Virus record (IMG/VR): IMGVR_UViG_3300027763_000141
Coordinates: 1 to 34,525 of that record
Strand: one strand, 5' to 3'
Origin: a virus
Length of the DNA: 34,525 bases
Shown here piece after piece: positions 22,201-30,093 of the stretch; the stretch's first letter is position 1, and each line of letters begins with the position of its first letter. The notes under the pieces are model-generated. The model saw only the letters and a list, made by a program, of their open reading frames with translations. It searched no databases and had not been told where the DNA came from. Made by a program: the position numbers and the translations under genes.

Positions 22201-25200
22201 GACGGGGACCTACCCGACAACGTGCAGGCGCAATTACAAGCAGGCAATCTTACTGATGCGTTGAACACACTCGCTGCCCAAACCGGTGGCTTGACGGGGC
22301 GCATCCTCAAGTTGCTCATGCGTGGTGTAACAGATACCAAAGTCAAAGTTGTTGATAATTTAAAAGACGATGCGGGTAAGCCTATATCCGGCATGTTCGA
22401 CCCTGAAACCAACACAATTACGTTGGACTCAAAGACTGGGTTAAACAACCACACGTTAATTCATGAGACTGTGCACGGTGCGTTATCACACGTGCTGGAC
22501 AACGCAAACCATCCTGTTACCAAACAGCTTACGGCTCTGTTCAACAAGGTCAAGCCATCCCTTGATTCAGCTTACGGTGCAACAAGTGTGCAAGAGTTTG
22601 TTGCTGAGGCGTGGGGTAACCCAGAGTTTCGTACCAAGCTTGCCGGAATCAATCCCGATGGTACGGCGATTTCAGCATTACAAAAATTCACGAACATCAT
22701 AAAGAACTTTGTACGGCGTTTAATGGGTGCGGAACCCAAGGCTGTCGAATCAGCGTTCGACCAAGTTGACCGACTGATGGAAGCGGCTATCTCACCTGCC
22801 CCTGACTCGCGTGTAGGCGAAGCGTTGTACATGGCATCGGCTAATGGTACTGGCGCGGGTGTGATGAGCAATTTGATTGACGGTGTGATTAACAACATCC
22901 CATACACAAGCAATCAGGTTAAGAACGAGATACACCACGGCATTACTACTACGTTACCAAGAGGTGCGCAGGGCGCAATGCTGACTACTTTACCGTTGCC
23001 AGCCTTTGCTGAAGTTGCAAGTGTGGATAACACGTTGCCACAAGCCGCGCAGCTAAACAACATTGTGCAGAAACATGATGGTCGGTTAGACAAACGCCTA
23101 GAGGCAATTGAAGCGGTAAACGACCATGCGATCAAGTGGTGGAATAAGCAGTCGGATTCGGTTAAAACCAATTTTAAGGATGTGGCAAACACCGCTTCAC
23201 GTGCAGGGGTCGATCTGTTTAATATCGCAGGAGCACGTAAAGCATTTATGAAAGACCCTGCCGAACTTAAAGCGTTTGATGAGCTTGTGGATAAGTTTAA
23301 CAAATTAGATGCGCCTGCAAAAGTTGTGTACAAGGACATCCTTGATACATACAAACAGTTGCGTGATGATGGGGCAGCAAACTTAGGGGCGATGGTCAAA
23401 GATTCAATTACCGATCCCGCAACTTCAGCACACGCATCCAGCATCATTCAAAAACTGTTTACTCAGATGGGTAGCATCAAGGGTTACATACCTTTTGAGC
23501 GTAAGGGCGAGTATCGGTTGTCTTACGAGCTGCCTAACGCACCTACCCCTATCGTGCGGCAATTTGAAAATCCAAAGGATCGTGCAGACGCTATTGCAGA
23601 AGCCAAAGCAGAAGGGGCTATGCACATACAGGAGTTCTCAAAACTATCTGAGTTCAACTACAAGAACACCCCAGCCGGTTCGTTTATGAACACCATCGTG
23701 AATACGATGCAGATAAACAAAGTACCCCAAAACGTAATGGATAAGGTCATCGAGCAGTGGATTGACATGATGCCTGAGACCTCGTTCGCGCAGGGGTTCC
23801 GCAAGCGTAAAGGTACGCTCGGCTTTAACGAAGATGTGCTTGATGTGTTTAGTCGCAAGCCTTATACGTTTGCTCGGCAAGTTACGAACATGGAAACCGC
23901 CGGTCAGGTCCGTTCATTGTTAACAAAGGCACGTGAACATGTTAATGCGACTGGTGCAACGGAAGAGGGCCGCAAGTTCTTAGCAGAATTCCAACGCCGT
24001 GCTAGTTTTGCAATGAATCCTGATGTAGCAGAGTGGTCAAACTTGATGACTACCGCTACGTTCGGTATGACGTTGGGTGCAAACATCTCATCAGCCGCTG
24101 TCAACCTTACATCTATCCCTATCGTAATCGGTCCTTATCTTGCGGGGCAATACGGACCTGCGGCATCAACGCAAGCTATTTTTGCAGCGGGGGGCGCATT
24201 TTTAGGTAGTGGCACTACGCACATGGTGAATGGTAAGGAAGTGAGAGGTGGGTTCTCAATTGAAAATTATGACTTCAATGACCCCAACTTATCTCCTGAA
24301 AAACGTCGCTTGAAGACATTGGTTGAGCGCGGTAAAGAGACAGGGCAGTTTGGGCGTTCGCTTACCAAAGATATATTGGACACGAGCAAGGGTGGTAGCA
24401 AATTAGCGAAAGTCAATGCGTTCATGGGGTATTTGATGCACCATACCGAACGCATGAACCGGCAGGTGGCGTTGACCGCTGCGTACACCCTTGAGCTTGA
24501 TCGGCTGGACAACAACCCAAAACCCGCTGAGCGTGGGTTGTCAGGTCAAGAAAAAGAGAACCTAGCGTTTGACAAGGCTTTACGCACGACTGAACTGCTT
24601 AACGGTGGTACGTCTGCCATGGCTGCGCCAAGCATTGCCCAAGGCTCGATTGGGCGCATTGCGTTCATGTACAAACGTTACGGTGTCACACAGTACTACA
24701 TGTTGTACAAGACCGCAAAAGATGCGATGACCGGTGCTGATCCTGAAGTGCGTAAGCAAGCATGGAAGCAACTCGGTTGGGTGTCAGGCTCGGCTACGCT
24801 AATGGCAGGTGTGCGGGGCGCACCGCTGTATGGTGCAGTGCGATTGCTTTACGATATGTTCAAAGACGATGACGATGACAACTTCGATACTGTCATGCGT
24901 AAATTCGCAGGGGACACAGCGTACGGTGGCTTGTTCAACGCAGCAACGGGTCTTGAGATTGGCTCACGTGTGGGGCTGACCGACATGATCTTTAAACCAT
25001 CGCAGTCTTCGTCAGACAAGCAAACAGCTTTGGACATGGCAGTTGAGTTCGTTGGTGGGCCGGCATACGGTACGGCTAAACGCATGATACGTGGTGCTGA
25101 CCTGATCAACGAAGGACACTTCTCGCGCGGTCTTGAACAGATGCTTCCCGCTACGCTAGGCAATGCGCTTAAATCAACACGGTATGGTGCAGAGGGCGCT

Positions 25201-25602
25201 AACACTTTACGTGGTGACCCAATCACAAGCGAAATATCACCGTGGAACGTTGGTGCACAGGCGTTTGGTTTTGCCCCTGCGGAATACACTCGGCAACTTG
25301 AGATCAACGCAAACGAGAAGGCTATCAGTCGGTACGAGACAGAGCACCGTACCAAGATGCTGCGTGAGTTCTACATGGCTACAAGGCAGGGTGACTCGGA
25401 AGGTGCGTCAAAAGTTATGGAGCAGATTCAGAAGTGGAACGCTAAGCACCCGTACAAAGGTGTTGCTGTGACTGCCGAAACAATCCGCGCTTCAATGAAG
25501 CAGCATATGAAAGAGACGATGATGGCGCAGAGTGGTATCAGTATCAGCAAGGCGCGGATGCCTGAGTTTCTTAGAAGTATGCAAGAGTACGAGGGTAACT
25601 AA
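19234..25602 (+). CDS. 2122-aa polyvalent/internal virion protein with ART-like and zincin-like motifs
   Basis: The N-terminus carries FPDGMSRDDIQKAIE (14-28), a motif common at the front of phage virion and ejected proteins. A hydrophobic Gly/Ala-rich region (about 145-190) may insert in membranes. Residues about 705-815 look like an ADP-ribosyltransferase: LYRAE (R709), NRWFTDD (740-745), YVDVP and PEKEFFIP (E801, E803). A Lys/Ala-rich stalk with 11-residue repeats follows (about 850-935). Residues 1075-1127 hold a zincin motif, HETVH (H1077, E1078, H1081), with EFVAEAW downstream (E1121 or E1125 as possible third ligand). The remaining 1000 residues are helical and unassigned. This multi-domain order fits the polyvalent proteins delivered with phage DNA. 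Catalytic claims are motif-based inference. It is the last plus-strand gene. Confidence 0.8.
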   Translation: MQTINIEGFGPMNFPDGMSRDDIQKAIETNILPSLQSEPAPNSLAAMRKAREEESRAIQEAAEKAAQEAAKPIPEGGFLAAAKSSGYQLAADTKRLAGRTGIMDTEKAEASAAESEQAAANTFKGTEEGWLENPWLKFKELAGQSAAYTLAPLAAGVLAGTAPVAGALGLGTGVAAALGAGLVSGAQFTGSNLSRQVQENGVRLADTDIIAAGAAAVPQALLDVVSFRMMPGISRIFKSAGKELTEEQLKAIAQRNLLTNVGMTGGKVAGVEGLTEVGQQFLERLQAGISTIDAGAREEYLDSLIGGAVLGGAFGGVSGAGARGRAQRELNAREARIAQEEAAKTEYNRRVAGAEQLPLLPDEMQGPAAPVTAPAPTAAEPVEPTAAGPESLPLDFGERRQAELEQTFGSQSPDLLGDIVPERSVALQADPVEIRTRELTQALIDVGVPPKEAGIAAYKQARNEQRDDTLAEMQSGAGADSRQGALQFAPAAPAPTLQNAPLTQMQSEMGYTAAEQQREAQKQAELDKIAQQSSIQRDLTDAQGDLADAGLSKASQGAAPISPIQAGQPTQQQQLDLFSRKQTPVPSRAEGIRQGVGTQVNEQELPDAQPNTLINQESVDWLFLPNNAAVRQNILGKDLAKPADRAYVAKQLEEARKAFAARSDPRSRTAVKRINDILKQPPFAQIDLQGPRGGTFAPYPQPKTTRLYRAETTSNTPKPNIPSWIKESDNYKNTLAASNRWFTDDINEANWYLKNEHPNGRLTYVDVPTAEVEKYRVSNMQNKTGGKDVGDNPAAYSRRPEKEFFIPSDLANARKDYVGGAKKAANTPATKTTPKADIEADAKAEAAKQKATQEQAAKQKADVATKAAKQKADVATKAAKQKADAEAAKQQAAQEEAEAEATPKTPAPETKTTPETKAAPEAKVLPKGEQDNKLTAAEQEAEVARLKAKNDAVANSAIAHLVAQWGQPAPVAATGGKGKGKKLKLEEALDGDLPDNVQAQLQAGNLTDALNTLAAQTGGLTGRILKLLMRGVTDTKVKVVDNLKDDAGKPISGMFDPETNTITLDSKTGLNNHTLIHETVHGALSHVLDNANHPVTKQLTALFNKVKPSLDSAYGATSVQEFVAEAWGNPEFRTKLAGINPDGTAISALQKFTNIIKNFVRRLMGAEPKAVESAFDQVDRLMEAAISPAPDSRVGEALYMASANGTGAGVMSNLIDGVINNIPYTSNQVKNEIHHGITTTLPRGAQGAMLTTLPLPAFAEVASVDNTLPQAAQLNNIVQKHDGRLDKRLEAIEAVNDHAIKWWNKQSDSVKTNFKDVANTASRAGVDLFNIAGARKAFMKDPAELKAFDELVDKFNKLDAPAKVVYKDILDTYKQLRDDGAANLGAMVKDSITDPATSAHASSIIQKLFTQMGSIKGYIPFERKGEYRLSYELPNAPTPIVRQFENPKDRADAIAEAKAEGAMHIQEFSKLSEFNYKNTPAGSFMNTIVNTMQINKVPQNVMDKVIEQWIDMMPETSFAQGFRKRKGTLGFNEDVLDVFSRKPYTFARQVTNMETAGQVRSLLTKAREHVNATGATEEGRKFLAEFQRRASFAMNPDVAEWSNLMTTATFGMTLGANISSAAVNLTSIPIVIGPYLAGQYGPAASTQAIFAAGGAFLGSGTTHMVNGKEVRGGFSIENYDFNDPNLSPEKRRLKTLVERGKETGQFGRSLTKDILDTSKGGSKLAKVNAFMGYLMHHTERMNRQVALTAAYTLELDRLDNNPKPAERGLSGQEKENLAFDKALRTTELLNGGTSAMAAPSIAQGSIGRIAFMYKRYGVTQYYMLYKTAKDAMTGADPEVRKQAWKQLGWVSGSATLMAGVRGAPLYGAVRLLYDMFKDDDDDNFDTVMRKFAGDTAYGGLFNAATGLEIGSRVGLTDMIFKPSQSSSDKQTALDMAVEFVGGPAYGTAKRMIRGADLINEGHFSRGLEQMLPATLGNALKSTRYGAEGANTLRGDPITSEISPWNVGAQAFGFAPAEYTRQLEINANEKAISRYETEHRTKMLREFYMATRQGDSEGASKVMEQIQKWNAKHPYKGVAVTAETIRASMKQHMKETMMAQSGISISKARMPEFLRSMQEYEGN
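21802..21893 (+). repeat. 33-bp tandem repeats in the Lys/Ala stalk
   Basis: Two identical 33-bp units (21802-21834 and 21835-21867) encode AKQKADVATKA; a third, diverged copy follows from 21868. They extend an alanine-lysine helix between the ART-like and zincin-like regions of the 2122-aa protein. Confidence 0.8.
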
Positions 25603-25603
25603 C

Positions 25604-25631
25604 AAAAAAACCCCCACGGCTAAGGTGGGGG
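25604..25631 (-). terminator. Rho-independent terminator at the end of the replication operon
   Basis: CCCCCAC (25611-25617) pairs with GTGGGGG (25625-25631) around a 7-base loop. Read on the minus strand the stem is followed by seven T (the A-run 25604-25610), a textbook intrinsic terminator. On the plus strand no T-run follows, so it would stop the leftward replication transcript best, although the stem could also slow the converging structural transcript. The rest of the gap to 25686 holds only a weak 7-bp inverted repeat (25649-25655 with 25670-25676). Confidence 0.85.
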
Positions 25632-25686
25632 CAAGGGACAACTAAGGAGAACAAGCAACAAGAAAGCCACTTGTTCGTATATGCTA

Positions 25687-25953
25687 TCACACCATTCGCC
25701 AAAAGCGTACGCCCCAGCAATTGTTCTCAACCCGCTCACGTGACTCCAACCGCCAATTTCTGTCTTGCGCTATCAGATTCATCTGCATTTTGAGATTTTC
25801 TGTGTCGATAGCAGGGACAAAAACAGACATGTTGGGTTTAAAATTATCCCAGTCGATATGAATGTACACACCGTCTGGGCGTAATTCATTACTCTTGAGT
25901 CGGTTCTTCAAATAGTGTTGACGCTGTTGCGAGTGTCTGCTCTTTTCCTTCAT
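25687..25953 (-). CDS. Small protein overlapping the end of the primase-helicase gene, function unknown
   Basis: The 88-aa protein ends with GVRFWRMV and contains VYIHIDWDNFKPNMSVFVPA, a well-ordered alternation of hydrophobic and polar residues that looks like a real folded domain and lies mostly outside the larger gene. The ATG at 25953 is preceded by GGAG with a 7-base spacer, which is why I prefer it over the ATG at 25986. The first 22 codons overlap the 3' end of the primase-helicase in another frame and may be poorly conserved; a TTG near 25908 would be an alternative. It is the last gene before the terminator. Unknown family; perhaps a small accessory replication factor. Confidence 0.55.
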   Translation of the reverse strand: MKEKSRHSQQRQHYLKNRLKSNELRPDGVYIHIDWDNFKPNMSVFVPAIDTENLKMQMNLIAQDRNWRLESRERVENNCWGVRFWRMV

Positions 25954-28750
25954 CCATGAACTCCGTGAAGTCAAGCACCCATACATCGGTAGCAGGTAAA
26001 TTCACGTGCGTACCTTTGCCTAGTCGTATCTTGTCACGCTTGGCTTTAGTGCGACCTGATTTAAGACCATCTATCAATGCGGTGTAATTGATCTGCTGCT
26101 TAGCGCACCATGTCTTTAATGGTTTTGGCATCAAGTACATGGTCTTTACATCGTACTCGTAGCGGGCAACCAACGCTATGCGGGGTGTTGCTTCAGGTAG
26201 CACAGCCTTCTCGATGTTGTTGGCGTCTTTACGTAAGTCTTGCGTACTGGTGATGCGCAGCACGTTGTTGTAATTCTCAGCCAAGTAATCGGTCAAGATA
26301 CTTTCAACATCGCCGCCCATAAACTCCATGTCAGCCTTTGCTTGCTGCAGAACTTCAACAATCCATTTAAACATCGCAGCAATATCAAACGCAACAAGCC
26401 CAAGCTTCTTAGCAAGTATCAATCCTGCAATTGTGGTGGCTGCTTGCACAGACCAAAAACGGTTCTCGGCTTGCAAACCCGCTGCGGCATCAATGCGTTG
26501 CTGCGTTGCCAAGATAAGCTCTCTGGTTGACTCGACGTTGTTCATTACGTACTGAATAAACATCACACCCGCATGACCGTAGTGCTCTTTGATGTCGGCA
26601 CTAAACACATCGGTCTCGGTTTTAGTTGCAAACACCATCTTACGTGCACGATACGAAAGTACCCGTTGTGCTTCAGCTTTTGGTAACGCCTTGTACGATG
26701 AGATACGCTCAAGCATATCGGTGTTGCCTGTCGTACCTACTGTTAACTTCCACGGCGCACCACGAAAGCGTTCGGCGTTGCCTTTGGGTGACAAACGATT
26801 ACGTTGCAACCCGCTCGGAACCTGATACGCAAAATCACTCAGGTCTTTCGGTGCGGTGTTAGTCATCTCATCGCTATAGAACGGCAAGTTTTTGTAAATC
26901 TCAGCACGATTCATTTTCGAGTTGTACGTGTCACGCTCAAGCATCACTAGCACATCAGGGTTGCCCCATATAGATGCACCTGCGTACATAGCGGTGGTCT
27001 TACCCAAGCCTGTATCTTTGCTATGCAAGTGAAAGATTGAACCGTTGATCGGCATAAACTGCATCAGCACAGAGCCAAATCCAATACCGAACATGTACTG
27101 GTGCACTTCAAAACCGGGCTTGTTGTAAAAATCAATTGTCTTGCACCAATGCTCAAGCGTACCCTTCGGTACGAACGCTGGAAACAACCCTGCGGTATTG
27201 CTTGCAGGAGGGTTCACAGTAATGTTGTCTTTAAAGACTTCCATATTGCCGACAACAAACGATGTGAAGTTATCGTCTGTCCATCCGAACTGCCGACGGG
27301 CCTCGTCTGCTACGGTTGTCATCTGTAAATCGTTTACCCATGTGGTTACGTAGTTCATAAGTTCATCCATTTTCATAATAGCAACACCGTGCATGGACAT
27401 GTAGCGCCGGAACTCATCCTTTGCTGTAGCTGCTGCATACGGTATCGTAAATTCACGAACCCCATCTTTAGGCAAGTGCAATCTCATAACTAACGCTTCG
27501 CCTATTTCGGGGTCTCTTAACCTGCGCACGACATATAAATCGTGGTGATACACCGGTATTTCAATTTCACCATCATCGCTTTTGACTCGTTTGAATATGC
27601 CACCGTTCTTGCCACGCACGTAAGGCGTGGGGTACTTCGGTATTGTGTACTGCTGCGGTGGTGTATTCGGTAAGTCAGCAGAGATGTCCTCTACAATAAC
27701 TTCTTCCTCAGTCGTTGATAATTCCCGCCCTAAAGCAAGCGGGTTTGTAATCTTACCCCAGTGTTTGCAATCAGGGCAGATGTTTGGGTTGTACTTGTTA
27801 AACGTTTGGCAACTATAAGGTCCACGTATCTGCGATGCTTTGTACTCAGTTGAATCATACGAGTAATCAGGGTGCTGCGTTGAAATTTTATGTATAGCTT
27901 TGTCACGGTCTTCGCAAAACGCTGCGATTGACAACCCCGCCCGCCACATTGGTTCCGACATTGTGGTTTGATTTTCAGCAACCCACTTGATTTGTGCACA
28001 GCCCTCACCTGCGACTGTTTTGAGCATAATCGTTTTAAACTTGCTGACATAACTACCCATCAACTTCATCATGATGGGGTCAATTTCACGGGGTACATAC
28101 GAGCGTTTACGGGCTAACGGATTAACACCAAGCAAGTCCCGAAAGCTTTCAAAGGACACCGCCTGAGCAGGGTCACCAATAAACTTTACGATGTTAGCAG
28201 GTGTATCTTTATGGTTATGGGTCCCGGGAACACGTAGCACACGCGCCGAATCAGATGTTACTGCAGCATCAGCATACATACTATGGTCAACACATAATTC
28301 TTTCAATCGTTCCGCAACAGGCAACCATATATCACGAGCAACCGGTTCAGTTAAAGACCAGTACACATGAATGCCACGACCAGAATTAACCATCGTGGGG
28401 CGTGGCAGCTTAAGTTCTTTACAGAAGTTACGTAAGCCTTGCAGGGCCTCCGCCTGTGTTTCGTAATCTTTTGTTGCACCGCAATCCAAATCAAGAAAAA
28501 ATGATCGTAATTGTTTGACGTTGTTGTTACGCCGTGAACCTGACTCTTCAAACGTAGCTAATGCAAAGTACGCATTCATTGAATCCTGAATATCAAGCTC
28601 AAGTGCAGCGGCGACTGCTTCATCAAGATCGGTATAAAATTTTTGCTTTACAAGTGGGTCTCGCTTTTCACCGTGTAGTTCTTCAATACCTGTGATGCAG
28701 TAATACCCTTCATCACCAAGCATTGCTTCTAGAAATTCTTTTGTGTCCAT
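25889..28750 (-). CDS. Primase-polymerase (AEP-like) fused to DUF927-type helicase
   Basis: A 953-aa protein. The N-terminal third has primase-polymerase motifs: FFLDLDCG (84-91) as the acidic metal-binding motif and SGRGIHVYW (123-131) as the sxH-type motif, followed by DSARVLRVPGTHNHKD. A Cys cluster (CQTF, ICPDCKHWG) lies near 310-330. The C-terminal half is a DUF927-like ATPase with Walker A SKDTGLGKTT (about 576-585) and an acidic motif in LPFYSDEMTN. Such fusions lay primers and unwind DNA at the phage fork. Upstream is a putative SSB gene and downstream the terminator. The start ATG 28750 has a weak AAGG site. Fusion type is well supported; template and nucleotide preference are unknown. 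Confidence 0.85.
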   Translation of the reverse strand: MDTKEFLEAMLGDEGYYCITGIEELHGEKRDPLVKQKFYTDLDEAVAAALELDIQDSMNAYFALATFEESGSRRNNNVKQLRSFFLDLDCGATKDYETQAEALQGLRNFCKELKLPRPTMVNSGRGIHVYWSLTEPVARDIWLPVAERLKELCVDHSMYADAAVTSDSARVLRVPGTHNHKDTPANIVKFIGDPAQAVSFESFRDLLGVNPLARKRSYVPREIDPIMMKLMGSYVSKFKTIMLKTVAGEGCAQIKWVAENQTTMSEPMWRAGLSIAAFCEDRDKAIHKISTQHPDYSYDSTEYKASQIRGPYSCQTFNKYNPNICPDCKHWGKITNPLALGRELSTTEEEVIVEDISADLPNTPPQQYTIPKYPTPYVRGKNGGIFKRVKSDDGEIEIPVYHHDLYVVRRLRDPEIGEALVMRLHLPKDGVREFTIPYAAATAKDEFRRYMSMHGVAIMKMDELMNYVTTWVNDLQMTTVADEARRQFGWTDDNFTSFVVGNMEVFKDNITVNPPASNTAGLFPAFVPKGTLEHWCKTIDFYNKPGFEVHQYMFGIGFGSVLMQFMPINGSIFHLHSKDTGLGKTTAMYAGASIWGNPDVLVMLERDTYNSKMNRAEIYKNLPFYSDEMTNTAPKDLSDFAYQVPSGLQRNRLSPKGNAERFRGAPWKLTVGTTGNTDMLERISSYKALPKAEAQRVLSYRARKMVFATKTETDVFSADIKEHYGHAGVMFIQYVMNNVESTRELILATQQRIDAAAGLQAENRFWSVQAATTIAGLILAKKLGLVAFDIAAMFKWIVEVLQQAKADMEFMGGDVESILTDYLAENYNNVLRITSTQDLRKDANNIEKAVLPEATPRIALVARYEYDVKTMYLMPKPLKTWCAKQQINYTALIDGLKSGRTKAKRDKIRLGKGTHVNLPATDVWVLDFTEFMDEGKEQTLATASTLFEEPTQE

Positions 28751-28882
28751 GGCATCGCCTTGCTTGTTATTGTGGGTGGGGTGGGGCTACTCGCTGCACT
28801 AGCTAGTCGATTAACCGGTGACTATGTTTAACCAATTGCACATTACATGCTAGGTCTAGCATCCGCTTTTGCCCCGAACTAC
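28751..28882. other. 132-base gap with two palindromes
   Basis: The gap between the SSB-like gene and the primase-helicase has a 10-bp palindrome ACTAGCTAGT (28798-28807), a 7+7 inverted repeat ATGCTAG-GT-CTAGCAT (28847-28862) and two TTAACC copies between them. There is a G-rich run at 28772-28787. No coding sequence, convincing promoter or T-tailed terminator is seen. It could be an operator, a processing site or part of a replication origin. Confidence 0.4.
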
Positions 28883-29806
28883 TTAATCGTCCCATTCACC
28901 TACAATATCAGCAAGGTCAGCCTTACCTTCAACCGGTGCTGCTGCGGTCTTCTTTGCCATCTTCTTAGGCTCTTCGATAGGCTCTTCGGCAACGGCTTCA
29001 GCTTTCGGTGCTTCAAGCTTTGGCGCAGCTTTTGCTACGGGCTTCTCGAACAGCTCATCATCTTTCTTCGCGGCACCTACACCATCCATCTGTGAAACGG
29101 TAAGTGTGATCGCCTTGGCTGTGTCTTCGTGCTCACGCATCTCAAGAACAATCTCAATTTCCGCATCTTCAAGGCGGCGAATAGGTTTGAAGATCAACTT
29201 AGGTGTTGGGCTTGAAGTATCAAAACGCATCTCAGTCACAATCGCAGACGGTACTTCATTGTGAACTTTCAGGTGACGACCATATGCTTGTAACGGCATC
29301 TTGTTCTTGTCACCCGCACCAAAGATTGATGTCGATGGCAACGTCAACTGGTACACCTCACGCTTCTCAATCTCGCCTTCAAGCTGTACAGCCAAGCGTT
29401 GTTGGAAACGGCAAGCACGACCTTCACCCTGACCTGAGCCTTTGATGTTTTGCTTGCAATCCATGCAGCGGGCTGCTTGCTTGTTATCCTGCGGTACATC
29501 TTCGGCAGGAGTTTGCGTATCTGCTGACCAACATGTGGGCTTGGTTACTTCACCCTCTTGGTAGCTTCCGGCAAAATACATGCGGCTGATCGGTGCAGCA
29601 TCGACAATCACGATATTCATCGCACGGTCTTCGCTTACACGGTGCTCTTTACCATTGAGCAACTCACGGAACACACCACCCTTGATTGACAAGCGGCGGT
29701 TCTGTGAACCACTTCCTGCGCCACCGGACAGGGTATCCGATAAGCTACCTTTAAGCTTCTCAGCAAGGGCTGAGGATTTACCGCTAAACAGAGTCATTGA
29801 AGTCAT
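28883..29806 (-). CDS. Putative single-stranded DNA-binding protein
   Basis: A 307-aa protein. The N-terminal region has basic and Gly/Ser-rich stretches (GSGSQNRRLSIKGGVFRELL). A Cys set at C92, C114, C117 and C132 (TCWS, RCMDCKQ, ACRF) may bind zinc. A beta-rich core follows (REVYQLTLPSTSIFG, PSAIVTEMRFDT). The C-terminal 60 residues are an Ala/Pro/Lys linker ending in the acidic tip ADIVGEWDD. A flexible linker with an acidic, aromatic tip is the hallmark of phage and bacterial SSBs that recruit partners. The AAGGAG site (spacer 7) supports ATG 29806. Position beside the primase-helicase and in the same operon as a polymerase fits. The SSB call rests on architecture, not on a recognised family match. 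Confidence 0.6.
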   Translation of the reverse strand: MTSMTLFSGKSSALAEKLKGSLSDTLSGGAGSGSQNRRLSIKGGVFRELLNGKEHRVSEDRAMNIVIVDAAPISRMYFAGSYQEGEVTKPTCWSADTQTPAEDVPQDNKQAARCMDCKQNIKGSGQGEGRACRFQQRLAVQLEGEIEKREVYQLTLPSTSIFGAGDKNKMPLQAYGRHLKVHNEVPSAIVTEMRFDTSSPTPKLIFKPIRRLEDAEIEIVLEMREHEDTAKAITLTVSQMDGVGAAKKDDELFEKPVAKAAPKLEAPKAEAVAEEPIEEPKKMAKKTAAAPVEGKADLADIVGEWDD

Positions 29807-29817
29807 TGTCGTTCTCC

Positions 29818-30093
29818 TTATAGATCATGGTCGGGATTAAAATTCAGCTCAAGCTGAACAGGCACAGGAATGCTGCTGACTTCAACAACAGCATCCACAG
29901 GTTTCACTTCAGGGTCAGGGATTTTGGTCAACGCTGCAATAACCATCGGAATATTGAACCGATAAGTATTACCGACTTTGATGTACGTATGCTTAGGTAC
30001 TTTCCCTTGACGTATCCATCCACGAATACACGAGATAGACACGGTAAGTTGTTTTGCTAGTTCTTCAACTGGCACATATGGGGCTTCACTCAT
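29818..30093 (-). CDS. Excisionase/MerR-like helix-turn-helix DNA-binding protein
   Basis: A 91-aa protein. Residues 6-50 (VPVEELAKQLTVSISCIRGW, then IRQGKVPKHTYIKVGNTYRF) match the winged helix-turn-helix of excisionase-family proteins: helix, turn, recognition helix (SCIRGWIRQ), then a small wing ending YRF. The tail is acidic and Pro/Val-rich. It would bind specific DNA as a regulator, or as a recombination factor if an integrase exists elsewhere. Its ATG overlaps the upstream stop (TAATG) with AAGGAG inside the upstream gene. No integrase is in the window, so regulation of the replication operon is as likely as excision. Confidence 0.75.
   Translation of the reverse strand: MSEAPYVPVEELAKQLTVSISCIRGWIRQGKVPKHTYIKVGNTYRFNIPMVIAALTKIPDPEVKPVDAVVEVSSIPVPVQLELNFNPDHDL

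Noticed and set aside
22914-23447. 177-aa minus-strand frame and similar ones at 24849-25355
   Set aside because: Both lie entirely inside the 2122-aa gene, and their composition follows its codon pattern.
28772-28787. G-quadruplex in the replication operon gap
   Set aside because: Only three G-runs of three or more are present in the stretch, so a stable intramolecular quadruplex is unlikely.
29818-30093. Proof of a temperate phage from the excisionase-like gene
   Set aside because: Such HTH proteins also act as regulators, and no integrase, repressor or attachment site is visible in the window.
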